DNA from: Marinobacter sp. CHS3-4
GTDB lineage: Bacteria > Pseudomonadota > Gammaproteobacteria > Pseudomonadales > Oleiphilaceae
Length of the DNA: 64,000 nt
Reading direction: 5' to 3'
Assembly: GCF_030053415.1 (NCBI RefSeq)
Contig: NZ_JASGBJ010000002.1
Span: forward strand, 868,001-932,000
Shown in pieces: positions 8,821 to 17,737 of the stretch. Below the pieces are notes generated by a model. That model saw only the letters and a program-made list of their open reading frames with translations. It ran no database searches and had not been told where the DNA came from. The position numbers and the translations under genes were made by a program. The first letter of the stretch is position 1, and every line of letters starts with the position of its first letter.

Positions 8821-9174
8821 ATGGACTGGATATTGGCTCATTTCATCGGAGATTATCTGCTACAAAACGATTGGATGGCAAAGGGAAAAAAGAACAATCC
8901 GGGCATCTGTCTGGTCCACGTCGTGTGTTACATGTTGCCCTTTCTGTTTACCGCGTTCGCCTGGTGGCAGCTCCTGCTGATTGCCGTTCAACACTTCTGG
9001 CAGGATAGATCAAACTTCGTTGCCTGGTATATGAAAACCATGGGCAAGACCGATTTCATGAAGGCGCCGTTCACCCCCTGGTCCTACATACTCATGGACA
9101 ACCTGTTTCACATTGTCTTTATTGCCCTGGTCGCCGCCCTGCCAGGTTGGTGGTTGGCCGTGATCCAAGCCTGA
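8821..9174 (+). CDS. DUF3307 family membrane protein
   Basis: 117 residues with three hydrophobic segments (about 28-47, 48-62 and 92-113) and the N-terminal HFIGDYLLQNDWMAK pattern typical of DUF3307. AAGG precedes the ATG at suitable spacing. Function is unknown in the family. It sits between the divergent cyclase operon and the LPP20-like gene (34 bp downstream, same strand), so it may carry the promoter for both downstream genes. Confidence 0.75.
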   Translation: MDWILAHFIGDYLLQNDWMAKGKKNNPGICLVHVVCYMLPFLFTAFAWWQLLLIAVQHFWQDRSNFVAWYMKTMGKTDFMKAPFTPWSYILMDNLFHIVFIALVAALPGWWLAVIQA

Positions 9175-9208
9175 TTTCATTCGATCTTTCGTTCAGGGAA
9201 CCCATAAC

Positions 9209-10654
9209 ATGCAATGGAACCATCTCAACCGAATTCTGGCCGCGTCTCTTCTGGTCTTCAGCGCACAGGTCGCCGCCGACTGCGACTACCTTGATGCAAC
9301 ACCGCAACCTGACTGGGTGACCCAGCCTAAGGCGCCCGAGGGGTTCTATACCGGCATCGGTTCGGTTCGCATCGAGGACGATGATTTTGCAGGCAGCGTC
9401 CCGATCGCGAAACAGCAGGCCATTTCAGATCTTGCCGCGTCTATCAAGGTCAGAGTCCAAAATCAGTTAACCATTACCGAAGCGATGAACAGCAGCGGGG
9501 AAAGTACCCGCGACATGGAATCACTCTCCACCCTCACCGTTGATAACACGCTCGAATTTGTTGAAGTGGACGAAATCTGGCTGGACCGGGAGGAGTGCAT
9601 TCTCTGGGCTCGCGTGAAAGTAACGGAAGAGTCTGTGACCAAGCAGAAAGAAGCCACCTACGCCCAGCAGCTCTACACCGAATTTGATACAGCCCTGGAC
9701 AACACGGACAATCCAAATCTTTCCTTTTCCGACCGCCAGGACTCGCTGAATACAGCCACAGACCTGCTAAAGCAAATCGCTTTCGACGCATTGCCAAAGG
9801 TTCAGGCCAGCACCGCACAGTCCCAGCTTCAGGCGGCTCAGGACCGCATGAATCAACTTGCGCAGACGTTCAGTGAAGGCAAAGCGCTGCTTGAAAACCT
9901 GCGCCAGGCCAAGCTCAACTACAACAACGCAAAAAGTTCGGATGCCCGTGCAGAAGCGGCCATGAATGCCAAGCAGATCGGCATGCGCATACAGCAAATC
10001 GCCCCCATCAATCAGCAACTAGGCCTTGCGGAGCAAGCACTGTTCGAACTTGCCGACATTGACCTGGCAAGCAACAACAATTGCGCCGCCCTCACCCGCC
10101 TGCAGACCATTACCAATAGCAGCCAGAACGATGCTTATCGGTCGCAGGCAGAGGAGCAGCTGTCATCGCTTGAATGCTCGGCGGAAGGACGCAGACAGGC
10201 GGCCGTCAGGAATACCATCGAAGCCCAGAATATCCGGCTGTGGTGTGGCAGCCAGACCGGTGGACAACTGCAATACTGGGCCAAAGCCTGCGACAAGATG
10301 CGGGAGTGGGTAAACGAATTCGGCGGCGTTGTGGTGTCCAGCAAGAAAGTCACGCCAGAGCAGCTTGATAGCCTGGACAGCTTCGAAGGTAAGGACGGAG
10401 CGCTCGACTTTATCGTCTACGCTGGCGGCGAAGTTCAGTCACGGGATAACCCGTCCAACCCCAACGGCAAAGACTATCGTTTTTCCGGCGATGTGACCCA
10501 GAGCGCCCACAACCCGAACACAACATTGATGATTGATCGCTTCAATGGCATGACAGGCTGGAACCCGGTTGGCGAAGCCTTTGCTCTGGACCTGCTGGCG
10601 ATCAACCTGGTGAAACGGTTTGAAGTGAAACTTGGCGGTGCTCTGACGCCCTAG
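9209..10654 (+). CDS. LPP20-family secreted protein with coiled-coil extension
   Basis: 481 residues. A signal peptide ends at about AQVAA-DC. An LPP20 domain covers about residues 25-150: PDWV, GFYTGIGSV, AKQQAISDLAASIKV and a closing strand ILWARVKV. A Gln/Ala-rich helical coiled-coil region follows (about 150-300), with CNNNCAALTRL-type repeats. The C-terminal domain (about 330-480) is unrecognised and ends in strands (DYRFSGDVTQ, AFALDLLAINLVKRF). There is no lipobox Cys after the signal, unlike the shorter LPP20 lipoprotein at 12567. Likely periplasmic and part of the same envelope assembly as the caspases. Confidence 0.7.
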   Translation: MQWNHLNRILAASLLVFSAQVAADCDYLDATPQPDWVTQPKAPEGFYTGIGSVRIEDDDFAGSVPIAKQQAISDLAASIKVRVQNQLTITEAMNSSGESTRDMESLSTLTVDNTLEFVEVDEIWLDREECILWARVKVTEESVTKQKEATYAQQLYTEFDTALDNTDNPNLSFSDRQDSLNTATDLLKQIAFDALPKVQASTAQSQLQAAQDRMNQLAQTFSEGKALLENLRQAKLNYNNAKSSDARAEAAMNAKQIGMRIQQIAPINQQLGLAEQALFELADIDLASNNNCAALTRLQTITNSSQNDAYRSQAEEQLSSLECSAEGRRQAAVRNTIEAQNIRLWCGSQTGGQLQYWAKACDKMREWVNEFGGVVVSSKKVTPEQLDSLDSFEGKDGALDFIVYAGGEVQSRDNPSNPNGKDYRFSGDVTQSAHNPNTTLMIDRFNGMTGWNPVGEAFALDLLAINLVKRFEVKLGGALTP

Positions 10655-10696
10655 CCCAAGTCGCGATGTTTCGATCATTGAAAGGAAGCCTCTGGA

Positions 10697-11845
10697 ATGT
10701 ATAGAACTGACAAGATGAACAGAACGTTTAAAGGACTCAGCGCTGCGCTGCTGTTCACCATTACCTCACTGCTCAGCGCCAATGCCCTGGCTGCCAACTT
10801 TGAAAAAGTTGCCGTCATGGTGTTTCCGCAAAACGAGGCCGCCGAGCGCTTTGCCAATAACGCGCAGAGCCATCTCGAAATGATCCTATTGGACAATGGC
10901 ATTACCGTGCTGGACAAGGACGAAGCGGAGGCCCTGAAGAACGGCTGGACCCAACTCGAAGACCCGGGTGCACTGATCACCGCAGAAGACTTTGTCGAAA
11001 ATGCAGACAAATATGCCATCGACGGCATACTCAGGATCTACCTCAACCTGGATGTGCTGCCATCCATCGCCAACAGCTACAGCGCCACAGCCCAGGCAGA
11101 CATCCGGTTTGTGGATGAGCAGGCCAACGTCGAAGCGGCCGTTACCAACCCCATGGGAACACGAGGCAACCCGCCATCCGACGGTTTATCCCCGAGTTCC
11201 GCCAGTATCAACGCAATTTACCGGGCACTGGAAGAAGCGGCACAAGCCGTCAACCTGGACGTATTTGGCAAAACACAGCCGCGAGCGTTCAAATACAAAC
11301 TCACCGAAACCACTGACACGCCAAAGATGGCCATGAAAGCGCTAAACCGCCCAACCGACAAGCATGAGGGCAAGGTAGAGCTGTTTGATTCAACCTGGAA
11401 ATGGGAAGACGCCTCCTGCGCCAGCGAGTCCCCCAATGGAAACATGATCGCCGTGGCGGGCTATGTCACTGAAACCGGCAGTGGCATGAGCCGCAGCTGG
11501 TACTCAAGGCTGCACATCTATGATGTCGTCAACGAAGAAACCCCTTACGTATTCGACGCCTGGCCAAAAGGCACAAAACCCAAGCGTTTGGGTGGCACCT
11601 CGCAGTTCCTGGATTGTGGCTTCATGGGCAGCTGGCGTTTTGCCGTTGCGATGAGCGGCAACTATGTCTTCCTGTGGGATACCGAGCGCGGTATCGAAAT
11701 GTCCAAGCACCCGCATAACTTCGAATTCGATCGAGGCGATGAGCCAAGGCTTAAAATGGGCGGCGGCGACAAAGAGACGTATTTGAGTGTCGAGGATGAG
11801 GACGGCGAAGAAGCACGTTACTACAAGGTCGAAGTGGCTGAGTGA
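10697..11845 (+). CDS. Secreted CsgG-like protein with C-terminal WD-like repeats
   Basis: 382 residues. AAGGAAG lies 10 bp before the ATG; a second ATG six codons on is possible. A signal peptide ends at NALA-AN. The N-terminal ~190 residues (FEKVAVMVFPQNEAAERF, NGITVLDKDEAE, IDGILRIYLNL, ATAQADIRFVDEQ) look like the nucleotide-binding-like fold of CsgG/TolB-N relatives. The C-terminal ~130 residues contain propeller-like blades (MIAVAGYVTETGSG, RFAVAMSGNYVFLWDTERG). It follows the LPP20-like gene by 42 bp, probably the same operon. Function unknown; the blade motif echoes the WD40 half of the caspase encoded at 13352. Confidence 0.6.
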   Translation: MYRTDKMNRTFKGLSAALLFTITSLLSANALAANFEKVAVMVFPQNEAAERFANNAQSHLEMILLDNGITVLDKDEAEALKNGWTQLEDPGALITAEDFVENADKYAIDGILRIYLNLDVLPSIANSYSATAQADIRFVDEQANVEAAVTNPMGTRGNPPSDGLSPSSASINAIYRALEEAAQAVNLDVFGKTQPRAFKYKLTETTDTPKMAMKALNRPTDKHEGKVELFDSTWKWEDASCASESPNGNMIAVAGYVTETGSGMSRSWYSRLHIYDVVNEETPYVFDAWPKGTKPKRLGGTSQFLDCGFMGSWRFAVAMSGNYVFLWDTERGIEMSKHPHNFEFDRGDEPRLKMGGGDKETYLSVEDEDGEEARYYKVEVAE

Positions 11846-11876
11846 TCCGTTGAATGGCGGGATTCTGGAAAACCCA

Positions 11877-11907
11877 AGGCCCATGTGCGGCATTCGCGCA
11901 TGGGCCT
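11877..11907. terminator. Stem-loop between convergent genes
   Basis: AGGCCCATG and CATGGGCCT form a perfect inverted repeat, extended by TGCG/CGCA, between the stops of the CsgG-like gene and the small barrel gene. No T-tract follows on either strand, so it may slow rather than end transcription. Confidence 0.45.
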
Positions 11908-11927
11908 CGGAAATGTAGTGGCGGGTC

Positions 11928-12422
11928 TCAGAATTTGACGCTAAGACCAACAGCCAGCGTAGAGATAGTGATATCGAAGTCGGAATCCACTGCCTCCAGG
12001 CGACGATATTCACCGAAAACAGACGTTGTTTCAGAAATGAAGGTTTTCACACCTCCCTTTAACTGAAGGAAATCGGTGTCGTCCTGATCACCGAATGACA
12101 GAGCGTAAGAACCGCCGACGTAGGGAATCAATTCCGAACGCGGTGAGAACAGATAGTCAGCACCGAACGTAAACTGGCCTGAGGTAAAACCTTCACTCTC
12201 AAACATGCTAATGCCAAGAATGCCCTGCAGATTGTCAGTTAACATCTGACCACCGGTAAACAGCAGAAAGGTGGTTTCGGAATCGGAGAAGTCTGTTTCC
12301 GTTTCCTGGATAGACAGTGAACCTGAAATTTCTGTATCACCCTTCAAAAGCTCGGCGTTTGCATTCATCGCGCCCAAAAGAGCAACACTCGCTAGCCCAA
12401 TCGTAATCTTTCGTGAAAACAT
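11928..12422 (-). CDS. Small outer-membrane beta-barrel protein
   Basis: 164 residues from the ATG at 12422 (GAGGAAG just upstream); a longer frame upstream is basic and unlike a signal peptide. The signal peptide ends at NANA-EL. The mature part alternates short amphipathic strands with turns (LIPYVGGSYALSFG, TSVFGEYRRLEAVD, ISTLAVGLSVKF) and ends in Phe, as outer-membrane barrels recognised by BamA do. The size fits an eight-strand OmpX/OmpW-like barrel. Flanked by the CsgG-like and LPP20 genes; a role in the same envelope system is plausible but not shown. Confidence 0.75.
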   Translation of the reverse strand: MFSRKITIGLASVALLGAMNANAELLKGDTEISGSLSIQETETDFSDSETTFLLFTGGQMLTDNLQGILGISMFESEGFTSGQFTFGADYLFSPRSELIPYVGGSYALSFGDQDDTDFLQLKGGVKTFISETTSVFGEYRRLEAVDSDFDITISTLAVGLSVKF

Positions 12423-12566
12423 ACATCTTCCTCTATTTTTTCTCTCTCGTCTGTCCCTGAAATGAGTATCCCTGGCGTCCTTGCACGAATGGCGCATCCG
12501 TTTGAATGCGTCTGGGGATCGGGTTCAAACGTCTGGTTCTTCAGCCAATGCTGCGAAACCCAACGT

Positions 12567-13067
12567 TCAGAATTCTGCAAACTCCGAGTACAGTTCCTGC
12601 TCTTCCTGCTGGCTCAGTTTCAGCTGTGTGCCCTTGGCGATCGACCGGAAGGTACTCTTCATTTGCGTCTGATTCAGTACCATCATGGCGCACAGGTTAT
12701 CCTTGCCATCCAGCTCCACCACTTCTATCCGCTCGGGCTGGGTGTTGGACAGCACCTGATCCGTCACCAATTCCGCTGACTGTGAAAAGTGCTGGCTGCT
12801 TCCGGTGGCCGTTTTTTCACTGTAGAGCTTGTCGACGGCATTCACTCGGGTCTCCAGCTTCTGGGCCAGATCACGGCGCGCCAGGGCCGTCGCCATATTC
12901 CGGGACATGGCCATATCGTTGGCCATTGGGGCACAGCCCGTCGCTGCCAGACCGGCGCTGCTTTTCGGGTTCATGACCCAATCCGGAATGGAAGAGCTGG
13001 AGGGGCTGGAGGCGCAGGCGGTTAAGCCCAGGATAGAAATCATCGTCAACGGCAGAATAACTTTCAT
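12567..13067 (-). CDS. LPP20-family lipoprotein
   Basis: 166 residues from the ATG at 13067, which has AAGGAG 9 bp upstream. The signal ends in lipobox LTAC with the acylated Cys at residue 18. The mature part matches LPP20: IPDWVMNP, GLAATGCAP, AMSRNMATALARRDLAQKL and a closing strand NLCAMMVLNQTQMK. Predicted to sit on the outer membrane. The shared TGTCCATC motif lies 65 bp upstream in the same orientation, and the WD40-caspase gene is divergent from it. Confidence 0.8.
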   Translation of the reverse strand: MKVILPLTMISILGLTACASSPSSSSIPDWVMNPKSSAGLAATGCAPMANDMAMSRNMATALARRDLAQKLETRVNAVDKLYSEKTATGSSQHFSQSAELVTDQVLSNTQPERIEVVELDGKDNLCAMMVLNQTQMKSTFRSIAKGTQLKLSQQEEQELYSEFAEF

Positions 13068-13132
13068 GTTGCTTGGCTCCTTGTACACAGATCCTTCAAA
13101 ACTTTGTACATCAGGTCTCGTTATTCTTTATA

Positions 13133-13140
13133 GATGGACA
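13133..13140 (-). promoter_or_regulatory. Shared cluster motif, site 2 (TGTCCATC)
   Basis: Minus-strand TTGTCCATCTATA reads toward the LPP20 lipoprotein, 65 bp from its start. Thirteen bases are identical to site 3, in front of the EF-hand caspase. Confidence 0.55.
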
Positions 13141-13276
13141 ACGCAAACATTTGAAACCGTTTATATCTGCAATTCGGTCAGACTTTCTCACCGATCACAC
13201 CGCATCCATGCCTGACTGTCTGCGCCTATATGACAATCTTCCGGTCATGAGTTATTACTGTTTGTAGGTTCTCAAC

Positions 13277-13284
13277 TGTCCGTC
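13277..13284 (+). promoter_or_regulatory. Shared cluster motif, site 5 (TGTCCGTC)
   Basis: ACTGTCCGTC reads toward the WD40-caspase, 67 bp before its start. A GGACAG half about 17 bp further on makes an inverted repeat CTGTCC/GGACAG, as expected for a dimeric regulator's operator. Confidence 0.45.
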
Positions 13285-13351
13285 CAATGTAATCAACGGG
13301 ACAGGTCAGCCGTCTGATCTGGATTACAAAGTGTTAAGGGAAGAATAGCAC

Positions 13352-16111
13352 ATGCTTGAACTATTAAAACGCACCGTCCTGATCGCCATCGTGTTTCTGG
13401 CAGCGGGTGCTCAGGCACAAGGCCAGATGGCGTTGAAGTACCATGGTGACAACCATCTGGGGGCTATTCACGACATTGCTGTCGACCTTGAGCGCGCTTT
13501 CATCTACAGCGCCGGGAACGATGGCGTTATCAAGCAGTGGTCACTGGACACGGGCAGTCAACTGACCAATCTGTATCCGCCAGACATCAGTGGCAAGGGT
13601 GGCCGGCTCAATGCCATTGCGGTTCGGCCACAGGACGGCCTGGTGGCCGCTGGGGGCAATCTTCGTAACAAACGGGGTGACGCTCTTGTTTTCCTGCTTT
13701 CCAGCCGGCAGAAGTTGCTGGGCGCGCCCCTGACAACCAGCGATACCGTTACCCGACTGGCAATCTCCGAACAGTCTCCGGATCAGCTTGTCGCGGGAAC
13801 CACCACCGGACTGGAAATCATCAACCTGGGCAACCGGAAAACGATCAAACGAATCGATCTGGGGGCTCAGGTTACCAGCATCCTGGCCCTTGAATCCGGC
13901 CAATGGGCCGTTGCAGACAGCAGCGGCGTTATCCAGCTCTTCAACAAGAACTGGTCTCCGGTACAAAAGGCAAAACTGCCCTTTGGCAACGGCATTGCCA
14001 GTGTGGCGGCCGATCCCACGGGGCAATATCTGGCACTCAGTGCCATCGGTAAGCCGGATATACGCATCATCAATGCCCGCACCCTGGACGATGCATTCTC
14101 CATCAAGCTCGACAAGATCAACCATGGGGATCTGGCGCAGCTGTCCTGGACCGATGACGGCACTTTGCTCGCCTCTGGCAGCTTTGGGCCAGGCAACAGC
14201 ATCGGGTTGGTCAAATGGTCCGGCGATCAGCTTGGCAAGCGGCAACTGGGCACTCTGGACCGGAGACGAACCAGCCGCTTGATTGCCCTGCCCGATGGCG
14301 ATGTGCTGTTCGCCACCCATCGCCCGTCCATCGGCCGCATTGGCCCTCAAGGGCAGAGCCGCTATTTGAGCCATTCCCGTCTCACTGACGCTCCCTACAG
14401 CCGCATTGAGCTGGATCGCAATGCGGATCTCGCGCTCAACCTTTACGGCGACGACGGGTCGATACAGATCAATCTGGACAGAATGGCGTTACAGGCCAGT
14501 CGCAATCTGACCGAACCAGGTGCCCGTGAAACGCTGCCACGGGTGGTAAACCAGACCTTTTCACTGAAGGGCGCCTCGTTTTCACTGGCAGACGGAGAGC
14601 GGCTGAGAGCCCTCACATCCGGGCCAGACAAAGCGTTTGTTTCCAGTGATTTCGGCCTGCGCGGGGTTTCCTCGGGGGGCCAGCAACTCTTCTCAAGGCC
14701 GACCCAGGCAACCGCGTGGGACCTGGCTTACGACCGCTCAAGGGACTATCTGTTCACCCTGGAAGCGGACGGCGTGGTACGCCTTTATAACGCCAGCAAT
14801 GGCAAGCACCTGCTCGATCTGATCGTTAACCGCAAAAACCAACAGTGGGTCGCCTACACACCCAGCGGCTATTTCTTCAGCTCAGGCGCGCCGCGCCAGA
14901 TGCTGGCCTGGGTGGAAACTCAGAGCAAAGACAAGCTTGCCGCGGCCTTCGACATTACGCTGTTTCAGCAGCAGTACTACGATTCGAACCTGATGCAGAA
15001 ACTGGGCAAGCAAGCGCCTGAAGTACAAAAGCAAAAAGACTCGGTGCCCTCCAAGCTGCCACCGCAGGTAGAGATCGTTTCCCACGACGCCACCGCGCTT
15101 TTCTCTGAACCCGAAGTTGAGCTGACCTATCGCCTGACTTCGAAAACAGCGGTCAGCGACGTAAAGATTCTGGTCGATGGCCGCCCACTGCCTGACACCA
15201 GGGGGCTATCGCGCAGCAAAGACACCAAACGTGAAATCGAGCGCACGGTAAAAGTTACTTTGCCCAGCAAAGACAGCGTCCTTAGCGTGGTTGCGATAGC
15301 CGACGGCCTGAGCTCCTCCCCGGCGACGGTCAAGTTCGTGTGGACCGGCGTACAGGAGCAGAACGTCATCAAGCCCCGGCTGTACATGCTGGCCGTGGGT
15401 GTGTCTGACTACGACAACGACGAATACGACCTCGCTTACGCCGCCAAAGACGCCAAGGACCTGGCCAACACCATCCGCAAACAGGAAGGCCAGCTGTATC
15501 GCAGTGTTGAGATCAAGGAACTAGCCAATGCCTCCAGAGACGAAGTTTTGGCCGGGCTGGAGTGGCTGAACAAAGAAGTTACCGCCAGAGACGTCGCGAT
15601 GATCTTCATTGCCGGACACGGCATTAACGACAACACAGGCGACTACTATTTTGTGCCCTCAAACGGTGATATCGAAAGCCTGACCCGAACCAGCGTCTCC
15701 TACTACGAGATCCGTAAAACCCTGAGCAACCTACCGGGCAAAACCGTTCTTTTTGCCGATACCTGCTTCTCCGGCAATATTCTGGGTGGCATGCAGCGCC
15801 GTTCGATTGGTGACGTCAACCGCGTCGTCATGGACCTGACCGGTGCCGACAATGGCGTGGTGGTGTTTGCCTCTTCCTCTGGCCGGCAGTATTCGCTGGA
15901 AAACCCGTCCTGGGGCAACGGCGCATTTACCAAGGCGCTGATTGAGGGCCTGAATGGCAAAGCGGACTTCTTCTCCAAGGGCGTGATTACCGTGAACACT
16001 CTGGACGCCTACATTGCGGAACGGGTCAAAGGCCTGACCGGCAATCAGCAGACACCCACCACCAGCAAGCCCGACACCGTGAGCGACTTCCCGCTGGCGA
16101 TACTGCAATAA
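13352..16111 (+). CDS. Secreted WD40-repeat caspase-family protein (orthocaspase-like)
   Basis: 919 residues. Signal peptide about 1-24 (VFLAAGAQAQ). Residues about 30-480 read as WD40-like blades (FIYSAGNDGVIKQWSLD, YLFTLEADGVVRLYNASNG). A Pro/Lys-rich hinge and an Ig-like stretch (about 560-670) lead to a C-terminal peptidase C14 domain (about 675-919) that opens with RLYMLAVGVSDY. The catalytic dyad is visible: H756 in IAGHG and C805 in ADTCFSG. In caspase-type families such dyads cut after basic residues in orthocaspases or after Asp in true caspases; specificity cannot be read here. The propeller suggests partner binding in the periplasm. It converges on the outer-membrane barrel gene with a shared terminator between them. 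Confidence 0.88.
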   Translation: MLELLKRTVLIAIVFLAAGAQAQGQMALKYHGDNHLGAIHDIAVDLERAFIYSAGNDGVIKQWSLDTGSQLTNLYPPDISGKGGRLNAIAVRPQDGLVAAGGNLRNKRGDALVFLLSSRQKLLGAPLTTSDTVTRLAISEQSPDQLVAGTTTGLEIINLGNRKTIKRIDLGAQVTSILALESGQWAVADSSGVIQLFNKNWSPVQKAKLPFGNGIASVAADPTGQYLALSAIGKPDIRIINARTLDDAFSIKLDKINHGDLAQLSWTDDGTLLASGSFGPGNSIGLVKWSGDQLGKRQLGTLDRRRTSRLIALPDGDVLFATHRPSIGRIGPQGQSRYLSHSRLTDAPYSRIELDRNADLALNLYGDDGSIQINLDRMALQASRNLTEPGARETLPRVVNQTFSLKGASFSLADGERLRALTSGPDKAFVSSDFGLRGVSSGGQQLFSRPTQATAWDLAYDRSRDYLFTLEADGVVRLYNASNGKHLLDLIVNRKNQQWVAYTPSGYFFSSGAPRQMLAWVETQSKDKLAAAFDITLFQQQYYDSNLMQKLGKQAPEVQKQKDSVPSKLPPQVEIVSHDATALFSEPEVELTYRLTSKTAVSDVKILVDGRPLPDTRGLSRSKDTKREIERTVKVTLPSKDSVLSVVAIADGLSSSPATVKFVWTGVQEQNVIKPRLYMLAVGVSDYDNDEYDLAYAAKDAKDLANTIRKQEGQLYRSVEIKELANASRDEVLAGLEWLNKEVTARDVAMIFIAGHGINDNTGDYYFVPSNGDIESLTRTSVSYYEIRKTLSNLPGKTVLFADTCFSGNILGGMQRRSIGDVNRVVMDLTGADNGVVVFASSSGRQYSLENPSWGNGAFTKALIEGLNGKADFFSKGVITVNTLDAYIAERVKGLTGNQQTPTTSKPDTVSDFPLAILQ

Positions 16112-16134
16112 CAGAAGGCCCACTCGGCAGCCCC

Positions 16135-16170
16135 AAAAAAAAGCGCCCATCCAAGTGGGCGCTTTTTTAT
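16135..16170. terminator. Bidirectional Rho-independent terminator
   Basis: Stem GCGCCCA/TGGGCGC with A-run on the left and T-run on the right, between the convergent WD40-caspase and barrel genes. It has the layout of an intrinsic terminator on both strands. Confidence 0.85.
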
Positions 16171-16214
16171 TTCGGCTTCAGGGCCAATGCCCGATGCCGT
16201 TCTGATCGCACAAT

Positions 16215-17720
16215 CTAGAATTTACGCTTCAGTTCAATCTTCGCGCTGACAATGTTTCTGTCCTGCGTGCTGTCCTGATCGTTTTCCAGCGTGGCGCCGG
16301 TCACGTCAAACCGGGCCAGCCAGGCGCGGCTCAGGTTGCGCTGGTAACGCACACCCACGCCATACTGATTGCCCTGGTTGATCGTATCGGTGGCGTCTGA
16401 ATCCTGACGGATCGATGCGCCCACTTCCACGACCAGCTGCTGGCTCAGATCAAACAGATAGGAAACGCCAATGGCACCGCCGTAAACGTCGTTGGCGTTG
16501 GCATTGAGAGACTGAAAACCCGTCAGCGCATCGCCCTCGAACACAATACCGGTGTTTTTCAGAATGCCACCAGCACCGGCACCGCGTGCCAGCGACTGCG
16601 GGTTGTCCACGCCAACAAAGAAGTTGAAGTAGGGAACCAGCGTGGACGGCAATTCGGTGATCAGGGAGTTCTCCAGCAGCAACACGGCGCCTGTAGCGGA
16701 GTCGTTGGCTTCTTCATCCTGTCCGAAGTTACCGATCACCCGAATGCTATTGGACAACCAGCCGAAATAACGCTTGGTAAACGCCACAGTCACGTTGTGG
16801 TAGTCGTGGACGTCCTGATTGCTCTGGTCATCCACGAAGCCGTAGCCGATTTCCCAGTAGCCCTGATTGGCTTCAAGGAAGGCAGTCGTACCGAAGACGG
16901 CGGTATCGTCTTTATCAACGACACCGTTCAACGCATTTACATCGTCGAAGCCGGCAAAGAAGGTCACGTCGTAGTTCGAGATATTCAACGCCTTGCTGTT
17001 CTGCGCGGGAATGGTGACTGCCAGCCCGGTGAACGCATCGTCTACCCAGATGCCGTTCTGGAAAAACAGGGGCATCAGACCAAACGCGAACGGCAAGTCC
17101 CAGGACTGGTATTCCCCCGTCGCGCCCGTCACCAGGTAACCGAGGTCACCCTCGAAAAACAGAGAATCGAACCGGAAGTCGCTCTCGAACTCCTCTTCGT
17201 CCTTTGTTTCATCGTCATCGTTGCGCACGATTCGCGTAAAACGGTTGCGTTCTTCCAAGGGCGTCAGCTTAGCGTGAATACGCTCGGTGCCGGTCAGGCG
17301 CCAGTCGAGTTCCAGGTTCAGCGTAGTCGCAAGGCGCTGCTCGCTTTCAACGTCGTTGTCATTATAAGCAGCGGCCGTGCGCCAGTCCCCATAGATGGCG
17401 AACTCGTGGTTGACCGGGTTTTTCTTGCCCAACCAGTATGAGGATTCATTGATCATCCCCACCCCGTAGATGGGATTACCCAGCTCTAACAGCGCTCGCG
17501 GATTTTCATTCTCGGATTTGTCACCGTAGATTTTCAGCTGCGCTTCGTAGGAATAGTTCTGCTCCGGGTAGACCGGACCAGAACGGAACACGTCACTGGA
17601 GTGCTCAACTGTCTTGGCCTTGTCATCCATGTCGACGCCTTCCGCAGACACCGCCACGCCCGAATAGCTGGCCAGAAGCAAGGTTGCCGCCAGCACGTTC
17701 GTTTGCTTGTAAATAGTCAT
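16215..17720 (-). CDS. Outer-membrane beta-barrel (porin-like) partner of multiheme cytochrome
   Basis: About 501 residues from the ATG at 17720, which has AGGGAG 7 bp upstream and begins a proper signal peptide; a start at 17741 would overlap the cytochrome stop as ATGA. The mature protein is rich in alternating aromatic/polar strands (YWEIGYGFVDDQ, NQYGVGVRYQRNLS) and ends IELKRKF, with the terminal Phe of outer-membrane barrels. I do not recognise a substrate-specific porin family, and MtrB features are not evident. It directly follows the pentaheme cytochrome gene on the same strand, which makes a porin-cytochrome pair a reasonable hypothesis. Confidence 0.75.
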   Translation of the reverse strand: MTIYKQTNVLAATLLLASYSGVAVSAEGVDMDDKAKTVEHSSDVFRSGPVYPEQNYSYEAQLKIYGDKSENENPRALLELGNPIYGVGMINESSYWLGKKNPVNHEFAIYGDWRTAAAYNDNDVESEQRLATTLNLELDWRLTGTERIHAKLTPLEERNRFTRIVRNDDDETKDEEEFESDFRFDSLFFEGDLGYLVTGATGEYQSWDLPFAFGLMPLFFQNGIWVDDAFTGLAVTIPAQNSKALNISNYDVTFFAGFDDVNALNGVVDKDDTAVFGTTAFLEANQGYWEIGYGFVDDQSNQDVHDYHNVTVAFTKRYFGWLSNSIRVIGNFGQDEEANDSATGAVLLLENSLITELPSTLVPYFNFFVGVDNPQSLARGAGAGGILKNTGIVFEGDALTGFQSLNANANDVYGGAIGVSYLFDLSQQLVVEVGASIRQDSDATDTINQGNQYGVGVRYQRNLSRAWLARFDVTGATLENDQDSTQDRNIVSAKIELKRKF

Positions 17721-17737
17721 CAAACCGGCTCCCTGGC

